Assembly: GCA_030562215.1 (NCBI GenBank)
Contig: JAUPFL010000002.1
Coordinates: 1,178,001-1,242,000 of the forward strand
Reading direction: 5' to 3'
DNA length: 64,000 bases
DNA from: Peribacillus frigoritolerans
GTDB lineage: Bacteria > Bacillota > Bacilli > Bacillales > DSM-1321
The notes under the pieces were generated by a model. The model saw only the letters and a program-made list of their open reading frames with translations, had not been told where the DNA came from and searched no databases. The translations under genes and the position numbers were made by a program. This document shows, piece after piece, positions 30,423 to 38,678 of the stretch. Positions within the stretch are counted from its first letter, which is position 1; every line of letters starts with the position of its first letter.

Positions 30423-30439
30423 TTAACACAAAGTGTTAA
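30423..30439. promoter_or_regulatory. Perfect palindrome, candidate operator
   Basis: TTAACAC-AAA-GTGTTAA lies about 65 bp upstream of the second M14 peptidase start, in the place expected for its promoter. The regulator is not identifiable. Confidence 0.45.
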
Positions 30440-30504
30440 AAATGTCAGAATAGTAGTAATAGTTATTTTTTTATGGTTATCATATTTGATAAGGAGGGTT
30501 TTTA

Positions 30505-31568
30505 TTGAATTTAAAAAAGAAAGTTCTAGCAGTTTCATTATCTAGTTTAATGACGTTAAGTGCAGTAACGGCTTTTTCACTACCAGTCGGAGCGGTTGGT
30601 AATGGTCCAAGTGCTGGAAATGGTCAAGTGACAACTTCAAATCTTCATACATATGAAAGCCTGGTAAGCTATCTTGAAACGCAGGACGCTAAACAAGAAA
30701 GGCTGGCACTGGAAGTAATCGGGGAAACGGTAAAAGGGAGGGATATTTACCTGGCGAAGTACATTTCAAATCCTAAGAATCCTACAATACTATTTTTAAC
30801 TCAACAGCATGGAAATGAACAACTGACTACAGAGGGTGCTCTCGAATTCATTAAACATCTAGGCACGAACAAGACTAAAGGTATTTTGGAAAATGTTAAT
30901 ATACTGATCATTCCCATGCTAAATGCAGATGGGGCCATGGGAGATGTTAATTTCCCTCTTGATGACTATTTAGCAAAAGGTGATCGACATCTAACACGGG
31001 CAAATGCAAATGGAATCGACTTAAACCGTGAGCATGATAAAAAACTGATTCCATGCAAGTAGAGGTAAAGGCTTTACACGAAAATGTATTCGCGAAATAC
31101 GATATAGATTACATGATAGATTTACATCATCAAGGGACGTTAAGCGAAACATATGGTGAACTTGTTTCAGGTTCAATTCTTTATCCAACAAACGCTAACG
31201 TAAAGCCTGAAGTGTTAGAAGCATCAAAAAAACTGGGTGCTGTCGTATATAACTCCATTGAACCATCTGGTTGGGGACATATTGGTAGGTATGATGGCGG
31301 TTCTGGAGAAAATATAGGCCGTAATGGTGCAGCCGTCCGTTATGATATTGCCACACTGCTCTTTGAGATGCGAGGTATGTCGGACCACAATGTCGAGTCA
31401 GTAGCGCTTGGGCAAAAAAGTAATGGCTATCTAATTAAGCAAACAGTAACCACTTTGGATGCAGCTGTAAGAGCTCTTGCCGATGATTCAATTGAAACTG
31501 TTGATGCAAGCTTTTGGGACACCCTGCCAACACAAACCAATCGTCCTGGGGCAGAAGCAGACGAATAA
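30505..31568 (+). CDS. Secreted M14-family zinc carboxypeptidase, second copy (frameshifted)
   Basis: This is an exported M14 peptidase of about 354 residues. TTG 30505 follows AAGGAGGG, and a signal peptide cleaving near VGA covers the first ~30 residues. Zinc site: QQHGNEQLTTEG, and later IDLHHQG. NGIDLNREHDK matches the substrate-binding Asn-Arg. The frame shifts near 31050. The Glu of LLFEMRGM is the likely general base. It shares architecture with the gene at 29025 but is diverged, so it may have a different peptide preference. Confidence 0.85.
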
Positions 31569-31575
31569 AATGATG

Positions 31576-31608
31576 ACACATCCCATTTTCAGAGGGATGT
31601 GTTTTTTA
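31576..31608 (+). terminator. Rho-independent terminator after second M14 gene
   Basis: ACACATCCC (31576-31584) pairs with GGGATGTGT (31594-31602), followed by TTTTTT. Confidence 0.85.
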
Positions 31609-31696
31609 TTTTTCCACACCGATAGAAGTACGAACTTGTTATATGAAATGATTTATAGTGGAAATAGCAGGACAAGAATAAAGATTACATAGAAAA

Positions 31697-31734
31697 AAAG
31701 GCATCTGCTTTCACTGATAGCAGATGCCTTTTGA
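31697..31734 (-). terminator. Terminator of the ureohydrolase gene
   Basis: AAAGGCATCTGCT pairs with AGCAGATGCCTTT. On the minus strand the stem is followed by seven T residues, directly after the stop at 31739. Confidence 0.88.
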
Positions 31735-31738
31735 ACGA

Positions 31739-32755
31739 TTACAGTTTGGACCTGAAATGTCCCTTCATTAATTGTCGGTGTTTGCTCCTATAAACTTTTT
31801 CGGCTGAATTCTCCTTTTTTTGTTCTTCTTTTAGTCGTAAGGCTACTAAACTGGCAAAGTCATGAATGATGGTGGCTGCCAATAATGATGTAATTTGTGT
31901 TGGATCGTACGGTGGGAGGACTTCCACCAGGTCGAACCCAATAAAGTTGAATCCTTGCAGTGAGCGTATCATCTCCAGGGTTTCAAAGCTATTTAGACCG
32001 CCGACCTCCAAGGTGCCAGTTCCAGGAGCACAGGATGGATCGACAAAATCAATATCAAAGGTCAAGAAACATGGTGTATCCCCAATGGTTTTCTTGACTT
32101 CCTTCACGACGTCTTCAATCCCTCTTTTCTTCAGCTCGGGCGTAGTTATTACATTGTAGCCTAGATCCGTACTGGAATCTATATCTCCAGGATGATTGAG
32201 CGTACCTCTTATGCCAATCTGGAAAACTTTATCTGTTTGGAGCAAGCCTTCCTCATATGCACGGATAAACGGGGAACCATGCCAGTATTTTTCATCATAA
32301 TAAGTATCCCAAGTATCTGTATGTGAATCAAAATGAAGAAGTGCAACAGGACCGTGTATTTTTGCGGCAGCTCTTAGATTAGCCAATGTTACTGAATGAT
32401 CTCCTCCGATGCCTATTGGAATGATGCCGTTTTTCATCAAGTCTGCCATAGCTTTTTCTATTAACTCATAGCTTCGATGTATATTATGGGGAATCACCGA
32501 AACATCCCCAATATCAATTGCATTGCATTCGTCAAACGGAAATACCTTGTGAATGGGATGATAAGGAAACAAAGTCATCGATGCCTGGCGGACTGCCTGT
32601 GGAGCAAACCGGGCTCCTACCCTGAATGAAGCAGCTGTATCAAAAGGCATACCTATAACTGCCAATTTGGCATTTTCTCTTGAAGAAGGTAAGCGCATAA
32701 ATGATCCGGTGGTACAAAACTCTGGCATTACATCAGGGGATAAAGGATATTTCAT
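31739..32755 (-). CDS. Ureohydrolase (arginase/agmatinase superfamily)
   Basis: This is an intact 338-residue manganese hydrolase that removes urea from a guanidino compound. Metal-binding motifs are GIGGDHSVT, HFDSHTDTWD (Ser replaces the usual Ala of DAHxD) and TFDIDFVDP. The C-terminal FDLVEVLPPYD is conserved in agmatinase-like enzymes. The extended loop and the tail of about 25 basic residues differ from classical agmatinase. Guanidinobutyrase or another guanidino-acid hydrolase is a real alternative. ATG 32755 is the start. It is transcribed divergently from an APC permease, and both have sigma-54 promoters. Confidence 0.85.
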   Translation of the reverse strand: MKYPLSPDVMPEFCTTGSFMRLPSSRENAKLAVIGMPFDTAASFRVGARFAPQAVRQASMTLFPYHPIHKVFPFDECNAIDIGDVSVIPHNIHRSYELIEKAMADLMKNGIIPIGIGGDHSVTLANLRAAAKIHGPVALLHFDSHTDTWDTYYDEKYWHGSPFIRAYEEGLLQTDKVFQIGIRGTLNHPGDIDSSTDLGYNVITTPELKKRGIEDVVKEVKKTIGDTPCFLTFDIDFVDPSCAPGTGTLEVGGLNSFETLEMIRSLQGFNFIGFDLVEVLPPYDPTQITSLLAATIIHDFASLVALRLKEEQKKENSAEKVYRSKHRQLMKGHFRSKL

Positions 32756-32832
32756 TTTTTCTATTCCTCCATTTTCTTATAACTATTATTGTTTTGAAAC
32801 TCATATAGGTGAATTCCTATAGAATATTTATT

Positions 32833-32850
32833 ATGCAATTATCATGCCAA
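32833..32850 (-). promoter_or_regulatory. Sigma-54 promoter of the ureohydrolase
   Basis: On the minus strand the sequence reads TTGGCAT, GATAA, TTGCAT. GG-N10-GC spacing is exact. It lies about 80 bp upstream of the ATG at 32755. Confidence 0.78.
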
Positions 32851-33052
32851 GTTACAGTAAGTGATTTTATGGGGGGTTAATCAAAAACATTGGCTTGGGG
32901 TATGCAAAGAAGAATAATTTATGGGGAATTGAATCGCCAAATAAGAGTTGCTGAAAGACATCATATCTATGAATCAATCATTTGCCGTTAAAAATACAGG
33001 AATTAAGTAGCGTTTTTGGCTTATTTCATTTTTTGAAGTAAATCTTAATCAT

Positions 33053-33070
33053 ATGGCACAGAATTTGCAT
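33053..33070 (+). promoter_or_regulatory. Sigma-54 promoter of the APC permease
   Basis: TGGCAC (33054-33059), AGAAT, TTGCAT (33065-33070): a perfect -24/-12 match with GG-N10-GC spacing. The region between this and the divergent promoter at 32850 is the likely shared activator site. Confidence 0.82.
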
Positions 33071-33147
33071 GAAGGTATACAGGTAAAACTTTTAAAAAAG
33101 AGGGAGGCATGGGGATTATTCTAGTTAAGAAATTGAACCTACTAGTT

Positions 33148-33161
33148 TGAAAGCGGTTTCA
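33148..33161 (+). promoter_or_regulatory. cre-like CcpA site
   Basis: TGAAAGCGGTTTCA fits the catabolite-responsive pattern TGWAANCGNTNWCA at every position. It lies between the sigma-54 promoter and the ribosome site of the permease, where a bound CcpA would act as a roadblock. Confidence 0.6.
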
Positions 33162-33175
33162 AGGAGGAATGATAG

Positions 33176-34521
33176 GTGGAAAATGAAGTTACATTGAAAA
33201 GATCACTGAAATTATGGCAAATCGTTATGATGGGGTTAGCATATATGACACCCATGGTCGTATTTGATACATTTGGCATTGTATCTGGGATTACGGGCGG
33301 CCATGTGCCGACTGCCTATATCGTTGCATTGGTGGGGATGCTTTTTACAGCTGCAAGCTATGGAAAACTTGTAAAGGTTTTTCCTGCTGCAGGTTCTGCT
33401 TACACTTATACGCAAAAGGCCATGAACCCGCATTTAGGATTCCTTGTAGGATGGTCTTCGCTGTTAGACTATTTGTTTTTACCTATGGTAAATGCATTGT
33501 TAACCAAAATTTATCTGACAGCATTATTTCCAGGAGTTCCTACATGGATTTGGGTAGTATTATTCGTAGCAATCGTCACCATACTCAATCTCCGTAGCGT
33601 CAATGTACTTGCTAACTTTAATGCGCTATTTGTTTTAATTCAGATTGCCATCATGGCAGTGTTCATCATTCTTGTTGTCCAAGGGTTAAATGATGGCGAA
33701 GGTACAGGAGAAGTGTTTACGATAACGCCTTTCGTAAATGAAGGAATGGACTTTTCGGCAATAATTACCGGGGCCACGATCCTTTGTTTTTCCTTTTTGG
33801 GATTTGATGCGGTAACGACACTATCTGAGGAAACGCCGGATCCGAAAAAACGATTCCAAAAGCGATATTTTTAACTGCACTTTGGGGTGGAATCATCTTC
33901 ATTACCGCATCTTTCTTTATTCAGCTCTTTTTCCCGGATATTTCCCGTTTTAAGGAACCGGATGCTGCATTACCGGAAATCGCCCTTTATGTAGGTGGGA
34001 AGCTATTTCAATCCATTTTTCTTTGTACGACTTTCGTCAATACGCTAGCCTCGGGACTAGCATCGCATGCCAGCGTTTCCCGCCTTTTGTATGTTATGGG
34101 GCGTGATAAAGTGTTTCCGGAAAAATGGATTGGATTTATTCATCCTAAGTGGAAAACACCAGCCATTAATGTACTCATAGTTGGAGTCATTTCAATGTCG
34201 GCTTTATTCTTTGATCTAGTGACAGCCACGTCACTGATCAACTTTGGTGCATTAATGGCATTTACCTTTGTAAATCTGTCAGTGATCAGCCATTTTATCA
34301 TTCGGGAAAAGAAGCACCGAACGATAAAGGGGTGTATTCAATACTTAATAATGCCTTTAATTGGAGCTATAGCAATTGGCATTCTATGGATCAACCTTGA
34401 GGCAAGTTCCCTAATAATGGGGACAAGTTGGTTCATTATTGGTTTTTGTTATCTTTTATATATCACAAAGGCATTCCGGAAGGCTCCGCCCCAATACCAA
34501 GTTGAAGAAATTCAGCTATGA
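33176..34521 (+). CDS. APC-superfamily permease, PuuP-like (frameshifted)
   Basis: This is an amino-acid/polyamine transporter of about 448 residues with 12 helices. GTG 33176 follows AAGGAGG. The N terminus [24 protein letters not shown] is characteristic of the putrescine-importer/YbeC-like group. The frame is broken near 33860 in A6 and continues [14 protein letters not shown]. Divergence from a ureohydrolase suggests uptake of a guanidino compound or polyamine. The substrate is inferred from neighbours only. Confidence 0.85.
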
Positions 34522-34570
34522 GACTTTGCAAGTAAAAACTCATCCGATAAGAATGAGTCAGTTTGTAGCC

Positions 34571-34617
34571 AAAAAGGTTTTGGAATCGTTTCATTCCAAA
34601 ACCTTTTTGGTTTTTTA
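34571..34617 (+). terminator. Rho-independent terminator after the permease
   Basis: AAAAAGGTTTTGGAAT pairs perfectly with ATTCCAAAACCTTTTT around a six-base loop, followed by GG and six T residues. Confidence 0.9.
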
Positions 34618-34734
34618 TTTGAATGAAGCAGGTATAGGGAATGGTTGACCTCGGCCCCTTTGCCAACTCCAGTTGTCCTTCTTCTTTAAGTTCATCACAG
34701 CGAAAGTAGGCGTCATCTAGTTTGTCACCGACTG

Positions 34735-34761
34735 ACGCATCCTAAAAGGATGCGTTTTTTT
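34735..34761 (+). terminator. Second terminator upstream of glutamate dehydrogenase
   Basis: ACGCATCCT pairs with AGGATGCGT across a three-base loop and is followed by seven T residues. No gene is recognised between this and the previous terminator (34618-34734), so that stretch may be a remnant. Confidence 0.8.
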
Positions 34762-34887
34762 CTATGTATTTAATCATCACTTGTTACATATGCAAACCTG
34801 AATTGCTTATGAATTAATACATATATCCTGATGATTGTATGTGTGATCAAATGGCGGTGTATTGCCATCCGTACTGTATCCTCAAAG

Positions 34888-34904
34888 CTGGCATGAAAGT
34901 TGCT
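34888..34904 (+). promoter_or_regulatory. Sigma-54 promoter of glutamate dehydrogenase
   Basis: TGGCAT (34889-34894), GAAAG, TTGCT (34900-34904), with exact GG-N10-GC spacing, about 35 bp before the ATG at 34939. In B. subtilis rocG is likewise SigL-dependent. Confidence 0.78.
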
Positions 34905-34938
34905 TAATAAGTAATAAGAATAAAAGTGAGGTGCTAAA

Positions 34939-36215
34939 ATGACAGAGAAAATTAAGGTTATTGAAAAACGTCAATTGGATAATCCGCTGCAAGAATTCCA
35001 GGATATCTTAAAAGAAGCGATTGAAGTTTTGGACTATCCAGATCAGGTTTTTGATTTTCTAAAAGCGCCAATGCGTTTTCTGGAAGTCTGTATTCCTATT
35101 CAAATGGATAATGGCGAGACAAGGATGTTTCAAGGGTATCGGGCTCAACATAATGATGCAGCCGGTCCTACCAAAGGGGGATTCGGTTTCACCCGGATGT
35201 CACTCCTGAAGAAGTTAAGGCATTGGCCGGATGGATGAGCTTGAAATGCGGAATAACCGATCTTCCATATGGAGGGGCAAAAGGCGGCATTGTGTGTGAT
35301 CCCAGACAGATGAGTTCATCTGAGCTTGAACGATTAAGCAGAGGGTATGTCAGGGCAGTAAGTCAAATAGTGGGCCCTACAAAAGATATTCCGGCACCTG
35401 ATATGTATACGAATTCACAAATCATGGCCTGGATGCTGGATGAATATGATCACATCAGGGAATTCGATTCACCAGGCTTCATTACAGGAAAGCCTCTGAG
35501 ATTAGGAGGATCGAAGGGCAGGGAAAAGGCCACTTCCAAGGGAGTATTATATACACTTCAAATGATATGTGATTTAAAGGGGATTCCTATTGAAGGCATG
35601 CGGGTAATCATCCAGGGATTCGGGAATGTTGGCAGTCATTTAGCATTGTATTTACATGAAATGGGGGCCAAAGTTGTCGGAATAGCGGATGAGCTTGGAG
35701 GTTTATATGATCCGAATGGATTGGACATTCCTTACCTTTTGGAGAACAGGGACTCTTTTGGGGTCGTTTCGAACTTATACAAAGATTCATTATCCAATCA
35801 GGAATTATTGGAAAAAGAGTGTGATGTGCTGATTCCCGCAGCTATTAGCGGAGTGGTGAATAAGGATAATGCAAAACGACTGAGATGTGAAATCCTGATT
35901 GAAGCAGCAAATGGGCCGACGACAAAGGAAGCGATCAAAATTCTCGATGCTAAAGGTATAGTGCTAGTCCCGGATATTTTGGCGAATTCAGGAGGGGTGA
36001 TAGTCTCGTATTTTGAATGGTGCCAGAACAACCAAGGTTATTACTGGACGGAAGAGCTTGTAGATGAACGTTTGAAGGAAAAGATAACGGCCAGCTTTTT
36101 GAATGTCTACCATACTTCCCAAAAATATTCCGTGAACATGAAAGTGGCTGCATATATTGAAGGGATTCGCAAAATAGCAGAAGCATCCCAGCTTCGGGGC
36201 TGGGTCAGGTTCTGA
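34939..36215 (+). CDS. rocG: NAD-specific glutamate dehydrogenase, RocG-like (frameshifted)
   Basis: This hexameric dehydrogenase of about 425 residues converts glutamate to 2-oxoglutarate and ammonia, the last step of arginine/proline catabolism. Features are RAQHNDAAGPTKGG, the catalytic Lys in PYGGAKGGI, the Rossmann motif GFGNVG and ANSGGVIVSYFEW. A single shift near 35190-35200 occurs in FRFHPDVTPEEVKAL. The sigma-54 promoter directly upstream supports rocG rather than gudB. ATG 34939 follows GTGAGGTG. The following two small genes may be co-transcribed. Confidence 0.9.
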
Positions 36216-36250
36216 ACGAATTTAGGGCTTACAAGAAAGGAGGCAATCCG

Positions 36251-36541
36251 TTGAATTTTGATATTCTTTCCGAAAGTAAAGAAAACCAGGCCATTCATCA
36301 TTATTGCTTATTGTCACAAGATTATCGATATGATGTGACCATTGTATATTCGGCCCAGTTTTTCGGTAAAGCAATGGTGACTTCCATGCAAAGCGGAAGA
36401 ATGATCCTGCTTTGTGCCAATGATATTAATTTAGATCAATACTGGGCTCCGACCCTTGGCATTGAACAAGAAGATATATCTGAGTTCCAAAACTTTCTCA
36501 AGTTAGTTTTACAAACCCCATTTCATTTTGAAGAATACTGA
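36251..36541 (+). CDS. Small uncharacterised cytosolic protein
   Basis: This is a 96-residue soluble protein starting at TTG 36251 behind AAAGGAGG. Conserved-looking segments are FFGKAMVTSMQSGRM and a C-terminal LKLVLQTPFHFEE. It resembles a small Firmicutes family typified by S. aureus SAV0927 (I recall it as DUF3055), but that link is from memory. It lies 35 bp after rocG in the same direction. The function is unknown. Confidence 0.55.
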   Translation: MNFDILSESKENQAIHHYCLLSQDYRYDVTIVYSAQFFGKAMVTSMQSGRMILLCANDINLDQYWAPTLGIEQEDISEFQNFLKLVLQTPFHFEEY

Positions 36542-36558
36542 AGGAAGGAATGATATAA

Positions 36559-36792
36559 ATGTACGTCGATGTGATTCTTAGCCCTTGTGATGGCAGGATT
36601 GAAAAAATTTCAATATCCAAAAACTCCAGATTTTACGAATGGGAACAATTATTTCAGGTTAAGAAGGCAGATGGAAGTGTGGAAATCATTGATATTGGTG
36701 TAAGCGGGAAAATAGAATCATTGGAGGTATTGGAGGGCGAACCAGTGGTGGCCGGCGAGGTCCTCGCCTATTTCAGGAAGATTTATTCGTGA
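36559..36792 (+). CDS. Small single-domain biotinyl/lipoyl-like protein
   Basis: This is a 77-residue protein with two half-repeats typical of a lipoyl/biotinyl barrel: ILSPCDGRIEKISISKN and IGVSGKIESLEVLEGEPVVAGEVLAYF. The lysine-bearing EAMKM turn is missing, so it is probably not lipoylated or biotinylated in the usual way. ATG 36559 follows AAGGAAGG. It is 17 bp after the previous small gene, so the set rocG-small-small looks like one operon. It might be a scaffold or sensor module. Confidence 0.6.
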   Translation: MYVDVILSPCDGRIEKISISKNSRFYEWEQLFQVKKADGSVEIIDIGVSGKIESLEVLEGEPVVAGEVLAYFRKIYS

Positions 36793-36816
36793 CCGGCAGC
36801 GATTGATATATAAACG

Positions 36817-36846
36817 AAAAGAAGATGAAATGATTCATCTTCTTTT
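36817..36846. terminator. Bidirectional terminator
   Basis: AAAAGAAGATGAA pairs with TTCATCTTCTTTT over a four-base loop. It separates the rocG group from the converging IclR-family gene. Confidence 0.8.
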
Positions 36847-36885
36847 TCGGCTTATCCGATAACCCTCCACTGCTCTCTCTTATTT

Positions 36886-37624
36886 TCATGTTCCCCTATA
36901 CCCCAATTTTGCAGAAACCCTATTGCCAGTTTCCATCACATTCTTAATGAGGAAATCAAGTCTTTCATCTGTCAGGTTAAAGCTGACAAAACCAATGCTC
37001 ACCGCACCGTGAACTTCCCCAAAATGGTTCAATATCGGCACGGCAACAGAACATGTTCCCTCTGTTCTTTCACTGTGACTGATTCCATGTCCCTTCATTT
37101 TAGTCTCTTGCAATATATCCCAAAAAGCTGCTCTTTCTTGAGGTGGCAGAAGAGTATCCACGATTTTTTTGTTTGATTATATGGCATATAGGCGAGCATC
37201 GCTTTATTGGCAGCGCCGATATGCATAGGTACTCGTGAGCCAAGCTGGTCATAAACCCGGATTTGGCTTTTTCACTGTCGATTCTTTCGATTACGAGTGA
37301 TTCCATCCCGACTGGTTGGCTAAGATAGACGCTTTCTTCCACTTTGTTCATCAGCCTTTCCAGTTCAGGCCTTATTTGGCTAATGTAATCCATTTTGTCA
37401 TACATACGTAAACCATATTCGAGCCAAATATTCCCCAAACCATATAGTTTGGATTGCCCGTCCTGTCGAATTAATCCATGCAAGGACATTGCTTTTAACA
37501 AACGATGCATGGAGCTGACAGGAAGATCACATTCTTGGGAAAGTTCCGTAATTGACAGCCAGTTTTCCGATGAATTGGATACCAGCACCTTTATAACGTT
37601 CATTGCACGGTCAATTGATTGCAT
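36886..37624 (-). CDS. IclR-family transcriptional regulator (frameshifted)
   Basis: This is a metabolite-responsive regulator of about 246 residues. The N-terminal winged helix is SIDRAMNVIKVLV, LSITELSQECDLPVSSMHRLL. The C-terminal effector domain appears after shifts near 37200-37260 and near 37150: KAMLAYMP, GHGISHSERTEGTCSVAVPI, GAVSIGFVSFNL. ATG 37624 is preferred over TTG 37630 because AGGTGGT is correctly spaced from it. It is divergent from the amidinohydrolase/RocB/YfcC cluster, and the intervening region has half-sites typical of IclR operators. Confidence 0.85.
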
Positions 37625-37691
37625 AAACAAACCACCTATCTTTCAATCCAAGTTAAATGAAGAATTAATTTATTTGAAAATTTAAAACATA

Positions 37692-37721
37692 TTGACATTA
37701 TAACAAAACTAAATTTATAAT
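37692..37721 (+). promoter_or_regulatory. Sigma-A promoter of the amidinohydrolase cluster
   Basis: TTGACA (37692-37697), 18 bases, TATAAT (37716-37721). Both hexamers match consensus perfectly. It points toward the gene at 37782. Confidence 0.8.
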
Positions 37722-37742
37722 AAAAGAAAAAATTCCTATTAG

Positions 37743-37768
37743 CGGAAACGTTTTCCGATATGCGGAAA
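37743..37768 (+). promoter_or_regulatory. Candidate IclR-type operator
   Basis: CGGAAA at 37743, its complement TTTCCG at 37752 and a third CGGAAA at 37763, exactly 20 bp after the first. IclR-family operators commonly have TGGAAA-type inverted half-sites. The site lies just downstream of the sigma-A start, a repressing position. The core CGGAAACGTTTTCC is also a weak cre match. Confidence 0.5.
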
Positions 37769-37781
37769 AGGAGGGGAGGCA

Positions 37782-38678
37782 GTGACATATTGTTCGTCCA
37801 TGTACAAACCATTGGAACGTGTCATTGTAAAACATCCAAAAGAAGCTTTTATTAGTCAAGAACATTTAAGCCAAACATGGCGGAACTTCAACTTTCTGGA
37901 AGAGCCAGATTTCAACGAAGCGCTAACGGAGTATCGTGACTTTATTTCCATTTTGGAGAAATATGTTCCAAATATCGAGTATTTGCCGGCATCTTCGGTA
38001 GTCGGCATTGATTCCTTATATGCGCATGACCCGGTCAAATTCACAAGCCAAGGGGCAATCATTTTAAAGTCCGGGAAAGAATCGAGGCAGCCTGAAGCGA
38101 ATGTATACAAGGAATTTTGTAAGGAAAAGAACATCCCGATCATTGGGTATTTAACGGGTGATGCGGTCGCGGATGGCGGTGATATCGTTTGGCTTGATGA
38201 TAAGACCTTGGTTGTCGGACATGGTTATCGTACAAACGCTGAAGCCATTCGGCAATTAAAGGAAATGACCGCACATCTTGTGGATGAATTCATCGTAGTT
38301 CAGCTTCCGCATGATCAAGGAGAGGAAGAGTGTCTCCATCTTATGTCTTTCATCAGTATGGTCGACCATGATTTAGCGGTAGTTCATTCCCGTCTTATGC
38401 CTGTCTTTTTCAGAAAACTGCTTATTGAACGAGGCATTCAGCTTATCGAAGTGCCGGTTGATGAGTACTTGAACTTGGGTTGTAATGTGCTTGCCATCGC
38501 TCCGCGGGTTTGCGTGATATCTTCTGGTAACGCTTACACGAAGCAAAGGCTTATTGATGCGGGAGCAACAGTTTATGAGTACAAAGGGACTGAAATCAGT
38601 TTCAAAGGCACTGGCGGTCCTACCTGTTTAACCTGCCCGGTGGTGCGTGCAAATAATGATGAAGGGGGATTGGAATGA
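37782..38678 (+). CDS. Amidinotransferase-superfamily hydrolase (arginine deiminase/dimethylargininase type)
   Basis: This is an intact 298-residue protein of the guanidino-group-modifying superfamily, which hydrolyses or transfers the amidino group of arginine-like substrates. The N-terminal KPLERVIVKHP, the acidic DGGDIVW with the substrate Asp, the conserved Cys in FKGTGGPTCLTCPVVR and an intermediate H/D set (VHSRLMPVFF) are seen. GTG 37782 follows a GGAGGGGAGG tract. Its stop overlaps the start of the RocB-like gene (ATGA). It is related to but distinct from the gene at 43195. Substrate may be arginine, a methylarginine or another guanidine. Confidence 0.8.
   Translation: MTYCSSMYKPLERVIVKHPKEAFISQEHLSQTWRNFNFLEEPDFNEALTEYRDFISILEKYVPNIEYLPASSVVGIDSLYAHDPVKFTSQGAIILKSGKESRQPEANVYKEFCKEKNIPIIGYLTGDAVADGGDIVWLDDKTLVVGHGYRTNAEAIRQLKEMTAHLVDEFIVVQLPHDQGEEECLHLMSFISMVDHDLAVVHSRLMPVFFRKLLIERGIQLIEVPVDEYLNLGCNVLAIAPRVCVISSGNAYTKQRLIDAGATVYEYKGTEISFKGTGGPTCLTCPVVRANNDEGGLE

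Noticed and set aside
32892..32908. TTGGCTTGGGGTATGCA as a further sigma-54 promoter
   Set aside because: Spacing fits GG-N10-GC, but both hexamers are weak and a consensus promoter for the same gene lies at 33053.
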